64,000 nt of DNA from a virus: positions 1-64,000 of the IMG/VR virus record IMGVR_UViG_3300009320_000008; one strand, given 5' to 3'. A program made the translations under genes and the position numbers. Positions 32,832-41,151 of this stretch are shown in pieces; position 1 is the stretch's first letter; each line of letters opens with the position of its first letter. The notes under the pieces were generated by a model that saw only the letters and a list, made by a program, of their open reading frames with translations, made no database searches and was not told the DNA's origin.

Positions 32832-34346
32832 CTATCTCCATTCGCTGTCAACGACCATCTGTCCAGCGTCCAGATTTTGCAGTACCATACATGTCTCGTC
32901 TCCACAATCTCTATGACGATGGAGGAGTGTACTGATCCGTATAACATTGGCTCTTTTCTCTGCTTCGGTTTGACTCATGGCAAGCATAGCGTCCACATGC
33001 CCAAGCTTACCTACCCATTTTGCCGTGTGAGATTGTCTGACTTGCACGGCGTCCAAAGCATCTTTGTTTACCTGTGTGGGAGTAACCACCAAAGATTTCT
33101 TCTCTGCTGCTAATTGGGAGAGGGCTATCCATGTTCTGTCTTCTTTTTCTACACCTATAAGCCCTGCTTGTTCTGGTTTTAGGATGTCGGCATAGTCGAT
33201 TACTATGATATCCGGGAGAAACCCTTCGGTTTTCTCAAGGAGATATAAATCCTGTTTAATGTCAGATATATTTGCTGTAAAACGGGGGTAGGGCATAAAT
33301 CGAAAGTTATCCCCATACATTTCTTCGATAGACATTACTTGCTTTGTGACCAAAGAGCTTTCCATTTTGGGACGGTCTAACATTTCATACCATACGTCCT
33401 TTTTGAATTGCTCTCGCCAATCCTTTTCGGGATGATTTCGACAGAACGTACAAGGTTTGTATCTATTTTCAAGATCGAAATCAGGTTTACGTCCTTCGTC
33501 GTCAAACAGCTTGATATGGTTTTCTCTTTGATGCATTGTGCAAGTATCATCTTGGTTTAACAAGCAATCGAAAAGTGGGTATCTTAACTCCCCTCCTTTA
33601 TCCCATGTGCCTGTCAATCGTTTGTAAAGACGTTCCTCTGTAGATTCTTCGCTCATTTCCAAAGAGAAAAAAGCAACTTTTAAGTGATTTAAAAATCCAA
33701 GGATGGCGAATTCTTGAGCAAACCAAGTTTTACCCCGTTTGAAGGGAGCAGATATTCCAATAAGCCACCCTCTTTTGTAATCGCCCAAGAACTCTCCTAA
33801 TGCTCCAGGGAATTGAAAGAACACCTCATCGGGAAATTGAAAGAACTTGGAAATAGATCGCTCGGAAAAAGGATTTACCCATTGTGACGTGGTTTTGGAG
33901 ACTTTGTTGAATCCAAGCACCCTGTCTTCAGCTTCTTTAACTTTATCCGTGCTTAACAAATACCTTAGTTCGGCGTTTAGTAAAGACAGGGATTGCTTTT
34001 TGAAGTACATTGTGGTATCATCATACAAAAGAGGAATGTTGATTCCCTGCTCATTTTCGAATTTCTTGGAGGCATCTGTAAGTATCCGGCTGATCAGTGT
34101 TAGCTGATCGGGTTCAATATTATCCCTGTTAGCCAAAAATATATCCTGTATACTCTCCATTGGAGCTTTTTCGTAGGTCTCAAAATGTTCCATACACCAC
34201 TTCGCAATTGTCTCGTGGTATTCGTTTTGGAAGTACTCAAGACGAAACATGTCCTTTATTTTGATGATGTAATCTGTGGAGACTATCAGCCCAATTACAA
34301 TCCGCTTCTCAAGTGTAGTTTCAACTGTCTCTCGTGTGAATCCCAA
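32832..34346 (-). CDS. DnaB-type replicative helicase
   Basis: 504 residues from a TTG behind GGAGAGCTAA. A DnaB-like N-terminal domain is followed by a RecA-like core: GISAPFKRGKTWFA (Walker A), VAFFSLEMSEE, IIVIDYADIL (Walker B) and VVTPTQVNKD. An insertion of about 80 residues between the strands holds CTMHQ and CTFCRNHPEK, a probable zinc finger not found in ordinary DnaB. It should unwind the fork with the primase at 35720 and the loader-like protein upstream. Confidence 0.88.
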   Translation of the reverse strand: MGFTRETVETTLEKRIVIGLIVSTDYIIKIKDMFRLEYFQNEYHETIAKWCMEHFETYEKAPMESIQDIFLANRDNIEPDQLTLISRILTDASKKFENEQGINIPLLYDDTTMYFKKQSLSLLNAELRYLLSTDKVKEAEDRVLGFNKVSKTTSQWVNPFSERSISKFFQFPDEVFFQFPGALGEFLGDYKRGWLIGISAPFKRGKTWFAQEFAILGFLNHLKVAFFSLEMSEESTEERLYKRLTGTWDKGGELRYPLFDCLLNQDDTCTMHQRENHIKLFDDEGRKPDFDLENRYKPCTFCRNHPEKDWREQFKKDVWYEMLDRPKMESSLVTKQVMSIEEMYGDNFRFMPYPRFTANISDIKQDLYLLEKTEGFLPDIIVIDYADILKPEQAGLIGVEKEDRTWIALSQLAAEKKSLVVTPTQVNKDALDAVQVRQSHTAKWVGKLGHVDAMLAMSQTEAEKRANVIRISTLLHRHRDCGDETCMVLQNLDAGQMVVDSEWR

Positions 34347-34355
34347 TTAGCTCTC

Positions 34356-35192
34356 CTATATTGAATTCCCCTGTGTAAAAAGTCCTGCTTTGTTAATTGC
34401 TTCGGGAACACGTTCAAACACCCAGTCCCCGGCCATCCAATGTATGTTTATCTTACTCCTGTTGCCATAAGCGGCTTCCAATGCTGCATCAAATAGGACA
34501 TCAGCCATTACTCCGGGACGACTTGTGATGCCTGGTAACATTCTGCCGTTGTTTAATCGGAATATATTCATTAGGAGGAAGGATGATTTGCGGAATACGT
34601 TTTCCTCTCGTACTGAGAAGTCACGTTTAATTCCTCCTTGGCATTCTTTGATATATTTCTTTTTGATGGAATTGGTAAGAGCGGGACATCGATCATCGAT
34701 CAGTGGTATAAGGAGTTCGGGGCGATTCTCGTGGAAGTGTAAAAACCAGCTTTTTTTCACTGCGTATTTGTTGTATAGGAAGGTGGGTAAGGACAGACCA
34801 GAAAGGAGTTTCTTGTTCTTTGGTTTATAAAGGGGACTTAATGAAGAATTTAATCTGTCCACGGATGTCATAAAATCTTCGGGGGTGAATTTGGTGTCGG
34901 TATATTTGGGATCAATTCCCTCCAGCCCCCTGTAGAACCCTTTTCTGAATAGCTTTTGCAAACCAGACACGCATTTTTCATGGGTAAGGGTTCCCTTTCG
35001 ATGTGTAGTACCCCCGAATTTGTTCCAGTAAAGAAATGCCTCTTCCACCTCGTTTTTGATAAAGTGGGTTTTCTTGGCGGCGATTTTTAACTTGGGTTTC
35101 TTGGGTTGAAGTTCCTCCCTTTCTCTGAAGGTAATGCTTCCATTTGCTTTTTTGTTGGTAAGGATTGCTTTCTTTGACAGATTCAACTCCAT
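34356..35192 (-). CDS. Probable phage replication initiator or helicase loader
   Basis: 278 residues from ATG 35190-35192, behind GGGAGG. VEEAFLYWNKFGGTTHRKGTLT and the helices after it resemble the DNA-binding part of phage replication proteins that recruit DnaB, and the gene lies directly upstream of the DnaB-like helicase. The N-terminus MELNLSKKA nearly repeats that of the RecA protein (MELNLSTKS). The assignment is by pattern and neighbourhood. Confidence 0.55.
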   Translation of the reverse strand: MELNLSKKAILTNKKANGSITFREREELQPKKPKLKIAAKKTHFIKNEVEEAFLYWNKFGGTTHRKGTLTHEKCVSGLQKLFRKGFYRGLEGIDPKYTDTKFTPEDFMTSVDRLNSSLSPLYKPKNKKLLSGLSLPTFLYNKYAVKKSWFLHFHENRPELLIPLIDDRCPALTNSIKKKYIKECQGGIKRDFSVREENVFRKSSFLLMNIFRLNNGRMLPGITSRPGVMADVLFDAALEAAYGNRSKINIHWMAGDWVFERVPEAINKAGLFTQGNSI

Positions 35193-35559
35193 ACTTGTTA
35201 CCTCCCAATGCATTTGCAAGCCGAAACACAGTCGGGTTAAAAAAACCCGACTTAGATACTACTTGAAGGACAAAGGGATATACGAAGTATATCACTTTAT
35301 CCAAGAGTAGTATAATATATATTTTTTTATTTTTTATTTTCTCTTTTTTCTTTGGTTCTTTCTTTTTTCTCTTTTCTTTTTTGTTTTTTTGGGATGATGG
35401 GAAAATCTCGGGGAGAAATGGTATGAAACCAGCGTATGTCCCGGTCATGTGAGAATGGGATGGGATGCTTATATGTTCAGAACCGGTAAAGAGGGGGGAA
35501 TCGGTTGATACGATCAGGTTGGTCAGGGCGACCAAAGGAAGGAAGTTTTGAAACTTCAT
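34978..35559 (-). CDS. Questionable open frame with a strong ribosome site
   Basis: 193 codons from an ATG preceded by AAGGAGGGAAT. It starts MKFQNFLPLVALTNLIV, runs through a Lys-rich tract caused by the homopurine run, and overlaps the initiator-like gene by over 200 bases in another frame. The ribosome site suggests that something is translated; it may be a short leader peptide or a hydrophobic N-terminal part only. Confidence 0.3.
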   Translation of the reverse strand: MKFQNFLPLVALTNLIVSTDSPLFTGSEHISIPSHSHMTGTYAGFIPFLPEIFPSSQKNKKEKRKKKEPKKKEKIKNKKIYIILLLDKVIYFVYPFVLQVVSKSGFFNPTVFRLANALGGNKYGVESVKESNPYQQKSKWKHYLQRKGGTSTQETQVKNRRQENPLYQKRGGRGISLLEQIRGYYTSKGNPYP

Positions 35560-35719
35560 ATTCCCTCCTTACCAGTTCTGAACATATAAACAAACATAAA
35601 AACACCTCATTTTCGTAGTGTCTCAAGTTTTACAGGGCGTTGCACCCTGATCACATCGCTTCAATTCCCATAGAGTGTTTGAATCGTTGCATAAAATAAA
35701 ATCTTTGTCAAGAACTTTT
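35193..35719. other. Structured AT-rich intergenic region, candidate replication origin
   Basis: A 527-base gap between primase and initiator/helicase genes. It holds a perfect hairpin AGTCGGGTT/AACCCGACT (35231-35254), a second GATATAC-GAA-GTATATC (35277-35293), a 75-base pyrimidine tract (35316-35390) and an inverted repeat TTATATGTTCAGAACCGG (35469-35486) matching 35572-35589 in 17 of 18 bases. An AT-rich tract bordered by inverted repeats beside replication genes is what an origin would look like. Alternatively, the hairpins may be processing or termination signals. Confidence 0.45.
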
Positions 35720-36664
35720 TTATTTTCCAAACACCAAGCTTCGTAAATGTTTGATATCCTCGGGGTTCATATCGCCCGGATCGCCTTCGTCCAAAGTTAT
35801 TTTTTCTACATGATTTACTAAGGATGATAAATTGGATGCAAGTTTTCTGGCTAATCTTTGGGCTTCATCCTCAGCATCCAACATGATAAAAACCCGTTTA
35901 TATTGAGACAGAAGAAGCACCTGTTTTTGGGTATATTTCATGCCACAAAGTGCCACACACCCATCCCCAATTCTCCACACATCTGTTGGTCCTTCCACAA
36001 CGATAATTGTGTCCCTTGCGTTGTCTGTATTGTACAGTTCTGATTTTGGGTGGGTCTGGCTTTCGTCCACCGGCTGATGTAGATAGGGAATATTGTTAGT
36101 TCCTGTTATATCCCTTGCTGTGAATGTTACTTTCTTTCCATGCTGATAAAACGGGACCACGATCCTGTGGTGATACTTGCCGATTGATCCCCCGCAATAT
36201 AGACCATACTTTTTTATCAAGACAACAGGATCGAAATTCCTTCCTACAATATACTCAACATATTCGGGGAATAAATCAGGGCTTATCATTTCATCTGAGA
36301 ATACACTATCAACAGATTTAAAATCCCTGAGCATACCGGCCTGTGGCTGTTCAAAATGTGGGTTGTCATAGTCATGTATAGTACGATATGCCTTGAAATC
36401 TGAAAGCGTTTTAAGGGCATTTGAGAAGCCGCAACCATCAATTTTCATAGCCAATGTAATGATGGTGCCTTTGGCGGGACATCGCCAACAGTTGAAGCCT
36501 CCAGTAGGACTAATACCAAGATGGTTGGAACGATCATCACAAAAGAGACAACGGATATTAGTCCAACCGTCTTTTACGTTCTTTCCTTCTGTATAGATTG
36601 TGATGTTTCGTGATTTCAGGTAGTCGGAAATGCTGACTAATGATAGGTCGAGTTGATCAGACAT
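35720..36664 (-). CDS. DnaG-type DNA primase
   Basis: 314 residues from ATG 36662-36664, two bases after the previous stop. The zinc-binding part is CLFCDD ... FNCWRCPAKG. The TOPRIM domain has IIVVEGPTDVWR and MLDAEDEAQ with the acidic metal ligands. It lacks a helicase domain and should act with the DnaB-type helicase. The longer frame up to 36781 is unlikely to be translated. Confidence 0.92.
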   Translation of the reverse strand: MSDQLDLSLVSISDYLKSRNITIYTEGKNVKDGWTNIRCLFCDDRSNHLGISPTGGFNCWRCPAKGTIITLAMKIDGCGFSNALKTLSDFKAYRTIHDYDNPHFEQPQAGMLRDFKSVDSVFSDEMISPDLFPEYVEYIVGRNFDPVVLIKKYGLYCGGSIGKYHHRIVVPFYQHGKKVTFTARDITGTNNIPYLHQPVDESQTHPKSELYNTDNARDTIIVVEGPTDVWRIGDGCVALCGMKYTQKQVLLLSQYKRVFIMLDAEDEAQRLARKLASNLSSLVNHVEKITLDEGDPGDMNPEDIKHLRSLVFGK

Positions 36665-36666
36665 AA

Positions 36667-36873
36667 TCAAGTCACCATACTCATAATCGTGCAAATCAGG
36701 TCTTTGAGATCCACTTCGGATTTGTGTGGAGGGTTTATCATCATTTGTTCTGAGTAAAACGATTCTTCGCATACCTGACATACTTCTTCGTAGGTATTTG
36801 GATCGTAGGTCCCAAACAGATGAAACTTGTCGCTACACTTCCCACAAACGATTAACGGAATTTTTATTTCCAT
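36667..36873 (-). CDS. Small zinc-ribbon protein
   Basis: 68 residues from ATG 36871-36873 behind AAAGGA. CGKC and CQVC pairs, 20 residues apart, form a likely zinc ribbon (LIVCGKCSDKFHLFG, EVCQVCEES). Just upstream of the primase. Function unknown. Confidence 0.6.
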   Translation of the reverse strand: MEIKIPLIVCGKCSDKFHLFGTYDPNTYEEVCQVCEESFYSEQMMINPPHKSEVDLKDLICTIMSMVT

Positions 36874-36875
36874 AA

Positions 36876-37034
36876 TTATATTATTCCTTTCGATACTAAC
36901 ACTGCAACAATAATTCCTGCAATGATTATTCCGGATATGGTGCATATAAAACCATCAAGAAGACCTCTTTTGTAAAGGTCTTTGTTATCCTTTTCAAGTT
37001 TCTTCATGAGTTCTATGAATTCGTCTTGGTTCAT
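36876..37034 (-). CDS. Small membrane protein
   Basis: 52 residues from ATG 37032-37034, behind AAAGGAAAAAGAA. An N-terminal charged helix (EFIELMKKLEKDNKDLYK) followed by a membrane helix (TISGIIIAGIIVAVLV). Tail-in type small membrane protein; function unknown. Confidence 0.6.
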   Translation of the reverse strand: MNQDEFIELMKKLEKDNKDLYKRGLLDGFICTISGIIIAGIIVAVLVSKGII

Positions 37035-37045
37035 TTCTTTTTCCT

Positions 37046-37429
37046 TTAAAACAACGTGGTTTGTTTGTTCATGATTTTAGGGTTGGCGGAGTCGGGATTC
37101 GAACCCGTAGAGTTGCGCTCCCCTACCGATGAGGACCGACTCTCCGCCGAAAGTTTTAGCTTTAATTTCGGCTTTTTATCATCTTTCTTTGGAGAAAGCA
37201 ACAGCCTTTGTTTTGTGTTTCCTTCAACTTTTGGATGATTAAAATAATAACGACATTTCTTGGCATATTCTACATCCCCATTCATTTTGTTGCAGCATAT
37301 ACAAATCCCGATTCGTTGGATGTTGAACATATATTTAAAATTTGGACAACCAACACATCCTGGAGGAATTGATCCCTGCAAATGCTTGAATTTTCTATGG
37401 AGGTATTCTCTGGTTTTTATTTCATCCAT
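37046..37429 (-). CDS. Cys-rich protein with a tail read through a tRNA-like sequence
   Basis: 127 residues. The first 60 carry eight Cys (GCVGCPNF, GICICCNKM, KKCRYYF), suggesting a zinc or iron-sulfur site. The C-terminal third, from SAESRSSSVGERNSTG onward, is low-complexity and is simply the translation of a tRNA-like element at 37084-37148. The original end of the gene may therefore have been earlier. Function unknown. Confidence 0.6.
   Translation of the reverse strand: MDEIKTREYLHRKFKHLQGSIPPGCVGCPNFKYMFNIQRIGICICCNKMNGDVEYAKKCRYYFNHPKVEGNTKQRLLLSPKKDDKKPKLKLKLSAESRSSSVGERNSTGSNPDSANPKIMNKQTTLF
37084..37148 (-). other. tRNA-like element, incomplete
   Basis: On the minus strand GGCGGAG (37148-37142) pairs with CTCCGCC (37091-37085), followed by an A at the discriminator position. 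Before it lies CGGGTTCGAATCCCG, a perfect T arm with the GTTCGAAT loop. A D-arm-like CCTC-ATCGGTA-GGGG is also present. Only 65 bases lie between the ends, about 10 too few, and no anticodon arm can be drawn, so it is not a working tRNA as read. It may be a tRNA remnant, an att site copy or a tRNA mimic. Confidence 0.55.
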
Positions 37430-37431
37430 TT

Positions 37432-38211
37432 TTAGTTTAGACTCAAATAATAATGTTCTGCCAGAAGTTCGGTCAATTTTAACGTATCATCATGATTTAA
37501 TTCATCTGGTATAATTTCGTGTAGGGTTTGACTTTCTGCTTCTCCCCTTCCTTGTTCTTCATATGCTTCGTGAATGTCCTCAAACTCATCTTCCCAATCA
37601 CGTACATATTCTGGTTTCAGTTCGTTAATCCTTTCGTAAATCTCGTCTTCTGGATTATTGGAAACTATTTTGTCGAATAAGGTTTTTATTTTATCCATTT
37701 CTTCCTCCTCTTTCAGACCACATCGAATGATCGTGAAGTCGAAATTTTCAAGGATAGTTTGCATGTCTCCGGCCCCGACAACTGATCCTTCAACCACAGG
37801 CTTTATCAATTGAATTGTAGGGCAAGCAAAATAACGATGGTCGGATTTCTCTGGTTTTTTATAGGTGATCGCCATTTCGTTTTCGAATCGGATGTCTAAA
37901 TCATATTCCTTAAACATGATTCGGCAAGCTTCATAGGCTTCCACGTCATAGCAATAAATATCAACATCACCGGGAGGGGCAGGGGATTGGGTAGGGGAGG
38001 CCATGTACCGGACGTAACCACCACAGATGAAGGTGTTTTTGTCTTCCAGATCCATCAAGAGGCATTTGATTTCGTACAATCCCCTTCGAATCATCACGGT
38101 TTCAAATCCATCTTTTGAAACGTAGGATGGTTTGATTGGTTCGTTCTTTTCATCCGCGGTTGCTTCTTCATATTGCCGGAGATTATTTTCCGTCGATTTC
38201 TTTTTCGCCAT
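37432..38211 (-). CDS. Nucleotidyltransferase of the poly(A) polymerase/CCA-enzyme head type
   Basis: 259 residues. FICGGYVRYM followed by GDVDIYC is the GG...DxD motif of pol-beta nucleotidyltransferases; the Asp pair binds metal. IQLIKPV and ILENFDFTIIRCGL continue the fold seen in CCA-adding enzymes and phage relatives. The C-terminal part is very acidic. The gene adjoins the tRNA-like element, so adding nucleotides to an RNA end is an attractive but unproven role. Confidence 0.75.
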   Translation of the reverse strand: MAKKKSTENNLRQYEEATADEKNEPIKPSYVSKDGFETVMIRRGLYEIKCLLMDLEDKNTFICGGYVRYMASPTQSPAPPGDVDIYCYDVEAYEACRIMFKEYDLDIRFENEMAITYKKPEKSDHRYFACPTIQLIKPVVEGSVVGAGDMQTILENFDFTIIRCGLKEEEEMDKIKTLFDKIVSNNPEDEIYERINELKPEYVRDWEDEFEDIHEAYEEQGRGEAESQTLHEIIPDELNHDDTLKLTELLAEHYYLSLN

Positions 38212-38431
38212 TGTTATTTACCTCCATCACGTTTTTGAATACCTGATCTACGAAATGAGTATCAGGAAAATTATTGGTGTGAACTTCTGTCACTTGCGGT
38301 TTTATTTCGGATAGTTGCGTGTGGATTTTAATCAGGGTAATTGTGCATATAATTATAAGTCCCAATATTGTTCCTCTCCAAAGGAAAAGGAAAATATAAT
38401 CTAATATTTTTCCTACAGTCCCTTCTCTCAT
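38183..38431 (-). CDS. Small membrane protein
   Basis: 82 residues from ATG 38429-38431 behind GAGGAAAAAGAA. One membrane helix (YIFLFLWRGTILGLIIICTITLI, about residues 12-34) and a polar outer or inner tail with THFVDQVFKNV. Could be a holin- or spanin-like protein, but no hallmark is present. Confidence 0.6.
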   Translation of the reverse strand: MREGTVGKILDYIFLFLWRGTILGLIIICTITLIKIHTQLSEIKPQVTEVHTNNFPDTHFVDQVFKNVMEVNNNGEKEIDGK

Positions 38432-38640
38432 TTCTTTTTCCTCAGCATGAGTTTTTGTGGAAATAACTCGTCCATTATTTGGGCTTGTTCGCAGGTGTTG
38501 TCGCATAGACCACAACTATTCACCAATCTTCTTCCTCTGCACATTTCGGGGGTTAGGGGATGTGCGTATGCCTTGCAGAAAAATTGGTTTCCTTTAACAT
38601 CATATAATCGTTGTTTCTCTCTGGATATTTTTAGTTTCAT
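38428..38640 (-). CDS. Small Cys-rich protein
   Basis: 70 residues from ATG 38638-38640. Five Cys (FFCKAY, EMCRGRR, SCGLCDNTC) in the second half suggest metal binding. Overlaps the membrane protein gene after it. Function unknown. Confidence 0.6.
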   Translation of the reverse strand: MKLKISREKQRLYDVKGNQFFCKAYAHPLTPEMCRGRRLVNSCGLCDNTCEQAQIMDELFPQKLMLRKKK

Positions 38641-38843
38641 TCCCAAAGTTCATCCTCCTCCCAAGATTCATCATCGTACCAACAATGGGTAGAATCCCAT
38701 GTGAAAACGGGGAAATCTTCACACTCCTTAATAATTTTTTTTACTAAGGTTTCCCGTTTTTCGGCCTCTACAATCATGTCTGTGGTAATCTCTCGTCTAT
38801 CAGATTGATTAACAACACATTGCAATGTTTGGTTAACTATCAT
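38637..38843 (-). CDS. Hypothetical acidic protein
   Basis: 68 residues, ATG behind GGAGG. N-terminal TDMIVEAEKRETLVKKIIKE helix and a Trp/Glu-rich tail (CWYDDESWEEDELWE). No family recognised. Confidence 0.55.
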   Translation of the reverse strand: MIVNQTLQCVVNQSDRREITTDMIVEAEKRETLVKKIIKECEDFPVFTWDSTHCWYDDESWEEDELWE

Positions 38844-38852
38844 TTTTGCCTC

Positions 38853-40223
38853 CTATAACCATCCATTCTCTGTATAGATTGACACACGTTCTCCAAATTG
38901 ATCGATAAGAAAGCGGTGGCATGGATCAAAGAAATCGATAATTACACCCTGTGTTTTCCCTTCGGATTTTCTGAGCGTTCGTCCTACGATTTGGAGAGTG
39001 GCAATGAATGACTTCCCACCACCTCCAATAATTGCTCCGCCGAGTGTGGGAACATCAATACCTTCCCTCCATATTGTTGTGACCACGCACATAATATCCT
39101 TTTTAATCATGGCGTGTCTGATCTCCGCCCGAATATCGCCAGATGAATCACCTCTTACAAACTTGGCTTTTACACCATGTTGGTCAGCACACCTCATAAG
39201 ATTGTCACCATGCTCTATTCGGGAAATCATAACGACAAGTGACATTCCTTTATTGTTGTATTCTTTTACGATCCTCATAATCTGATTGTTCCTGGGTTCG
39301 TTATCTATTACCGCGCGTCTGTAGACCTCGTTATAATCCGTCACCGATCTGATTTTTAGAACCCCTTCAGATTTGAATATGCGAACCTTTGGGGGAACGA
39401 TGATTCCAGCTTCGATTGCTTCATCTATGGAAAACGTACCGATCATGCCTCCAACGAATGCTTCAATTGCCAGAATTTGTTCCCACTCATCCGGCAATGT
39501 TGCTGTGAATCCGAAACGTGTAGGAGCATAGCATTGTCCAAGAACTCTGGCATAAAAGCCTGTGAATTTGGAAACATGGTGAGTCTCGTCCACTATTACA
39601 ATGTCAAATTCATTCCTATACACTTCGGGGTCCATTCTGTACATTGTTTGGACTGTAGCCACATTGATTCTTCCGAATGTTCCTTTAAATGGCTTTCCTC
39701 CTCCAATTTGCAGAACATCGTCAAATTTGTATTTCTCGAAATCCTCTCGTATTTGGATTACGAGGTCTGTAGTGTGAACGAGGATGAGAATCCTTGCTTT
39801 CGGAAAACATGAAAGGATTCCCAAAAAGGTAACAGTTTTGCCAAATGCGGTAGCGGCTTGAATCACACCCTGTCCCATATGCATAGCATCCTCTATAAAC
39901 TCAAGCTGTTTGTCATGGAATACTATGCCGGGAAGATATGGATCTTCGGTAGGAATAGCCCTGATCCTTTCGGGCCGAGTCACTTTGCACTTGATTCCCT
40001 TTTCATCACAGTAGTCAAGGATTCGGTCAATGTGTCCTGTATAAAAACTGACTCGTTTTCTGACCTTGTTGATATAGCAGGTCGCTTCGTATTCTTCCTC
40101 CGTTTTATGATGTCTCCCTTTTCTCCAATACGTTTTGGTGTATGTAAGGCAGGGTTCAATCAGATTGAAATCCTTGGAAGACATGTGGCTAATTATTAGG
40201 TTAATAACTTTGATTTTAATCAT
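38853..40223 (-). CDS. UvsW-like superfamily 2 DNA helicase
   Basis: 456 residues from ATG 40221-40223 behind GGAGG. Motif I is ATAFGKT, Ia VHTTDLV, II DETHH, III FTATLP, with later motifs VVMISR, WREGIDVP and QIVGRTLR. Order and size match phage SF2 helicases such as T4 UvsW, which remodel recombination and replication intermediates. It fits with RecA and SbcCD in a recombination-dependent replication scheme. Confidence 0.92.
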   Translation of the reverse strand: MIKIKVINLIISHMSSKDFNLIEPCLTYTKTYWRKGRHHKTEEEYEATCYINKVRKRVSFYTGHIDRILDYCDEKGIKCKVTRPERIRAIPTEDPYLPGIVFHDKQLEFIEDAMHMGQGVIQAATAFGKTVTFLGILSCFPKARILILVHTTDLVIQIREDFEKYKFDDVLQIGGGKPFKGTFGRINVATVQTMYRMDPEVYRNEFDIVIVDETHHVSKFTGFYARVLGQCYAPTRFGFTATLPDEWEQILAIEAFVGGMIGTFSIDEAIEAGIIVPPKVRIFKSEGVLKIRSVTDYNEVYRRAVIDNEPRNNQIMRIVKEYNNKGMSLVVMISRIEHGDNLMRCADQHGVKAKFVRGDSSGDIRAEIRHAMIKKDIMCVVTTIWREGIDVPTLGGAIIGGGGKSFIATLQIVGRTLRKSEGKTQGVIIDFFDPCHRFLIDQFGERVSIYTENGWL

Positions 40224-40356
40224 CTGGACTGCCTCCAAGTGCTATATATATTTCTTTGGCTATTCCCTTTCCGAAAGATTCGCAGTGGGATTCAAATGCA
40301 CTCCAATTTGTAGATATAAAATCAAAAATTATATCCATCATCCATTGTTTTACCAT
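40216..40356 (-). CDS. Small hypothetical protein
   Basis: 46 residues from ATG 40354-40356 with TAAGGAG just upstream. Sequence MVKQWMMDIIFDFIS, then a short helix AKEIYIALGG. Overlaps the helicase start and the preceding gene end, consistent with a real coupled gene. No function recognised. Confidence 0.55.
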   Translation of the reverse strand: MVKQWMMDIIFDFISTNWSAFESHCESFGKGIAKEIYIALGGSPDD

Positions 40357-40748
40357 GAATCACTCCTTAACACATCCCGTATCTCGTTTATGCTTTGTTG
40401 GGTTCTTTTTCGTGTCCAACCTAATTTCCCTGTCATATACCGTTTGATTCTGGCAAGAGTCAGAGCTTTGTCGGATGAGTTCATTACTATTTGGGTGAGA
40501 TCGGAGGGAGTATCAAAGATTATTTTGAGGACAGTTTTAGCGGAAGAAGAAAGGTCGAGTAACGCTTCACGAAACCCGATTTCTCGGATAATATTTCTAT
40601 CTGTTGTTAAAGGACAATCTTCACAGGGAAGATAATTATGCTGTTGGTATACTTCTAAGGCGGAGAGGAGGTTTCCTTCCCCCTTTTTTTCTATCATTTT
40701 CGCTACTTCCAGAAACTCCTGTCGTGCTTTTGTGTTTCTTGGGGACAT
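40350..40748 (-). CDS. Conserved phage protein with C-terminal helix bundle
   Basis: 132 residues. PCEDCPLTT carries a Cys pair; the second half (SSAKTVLKIIFDTPS, LARIKRYMTGKLGWTRKRTQQSI) is helical and basic and could bind nucleic acid. It overlaps the RHH gene by 113 bases. Function unknown. Confidence 0.6.
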   Translation of the reverse strand: MSPRNTKARQEFLEVAKMIEKKGEGNLLSALEVYQQHNYLPCEDCPLTTDRNIIREIGFREALLDLSSSAKTVLKIIFDTPSDLTQIVMNSSDKALTLARIKRYMTGKLGWTRKRTQQSINEIRDVLRSDSW

Positions 40749-40872
40749 GTTTTGTCTCCTTTTCTAAGATTCCGTTTAGCCAATTTGAGAAGCTCCGGTT
40801 CTGTTCTTTCGCTATCTTCTTTGCGGTTTTGTGAAGATCAGGATCAATGTAAATGGTGGTTCTAATGTTCAT
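40636..40872 (-). CDS. Ribbon-helix-helix (CopG-like) DNA-binding protein
   Basis: 78 residues. RTTIYIDPDLHKTAKKIAKEQNRSFSNWLNGILEKE is the classic ribbon-helix-helix (residues 4-38), followed by a polar basic tail. Such proteins bind operators as dimers. It may be one of the regulators that recognise the dyad operators elsewhere in the genome; no direct link can be shown. Confidence 0.85.
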   Translation of the reverse strand: MNIRTTIYIDPDLHKTAKKIAKEQNRSFSNWLNGILEKETKHVPKKHKSTTGVSGSSENDRKKGGRKPPLRLRSIPTA

Positions 40873-40884
40873 ACGCTCTCCTGT

Positions 40885-41151
40885 TTATTGTTTCCAGAGA
40901 ATATTTCGGATGTCTTGTAACATAGCAATGTAGTACTCCTCGGCATGATCTCCCAAATTAGCTTCATTTTTCTGTTTTATCGCCATGTCAATGAAGTCCG
41001 TTGCTTCTTGAATCCGCCTGAGTGCGGCGATCCTGTTTTGGGAAAAGTTCCGATGCTTGAAAGCGGTCTTGAGATTTTCCATGATACTGTGGGTGTTGCG
41101 AACTGCCTCCTCAAGTTTTTCTGACATGTATTGTTCAGTTTCTTTGTCCAT
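40885..41151 (-). CDS. Hypothetical helical protein
   Basis: 88 residues, mostly helix (EQYMSEKLEEAVRNTHSIME, RIAALRRIQEATDFIDMAI). Overlaps the gene before it. No family recognised. Confidence 0.6.
   Translation of the reverse strand: MDKETEQYMSEKLEEAVRNTHSIMENLKTAFKHRNFSQNRIAALRRIQEATDFIDMAIKQKNEANLGDHAEEYYIAMLQDIRNILWKQ

Noticed and set aside
37084-37148. Functional tRNA gene
   Set aside because: Too short by about ten bases and no anticodon arm can be drawn, though acceptor and T arm are perfect.
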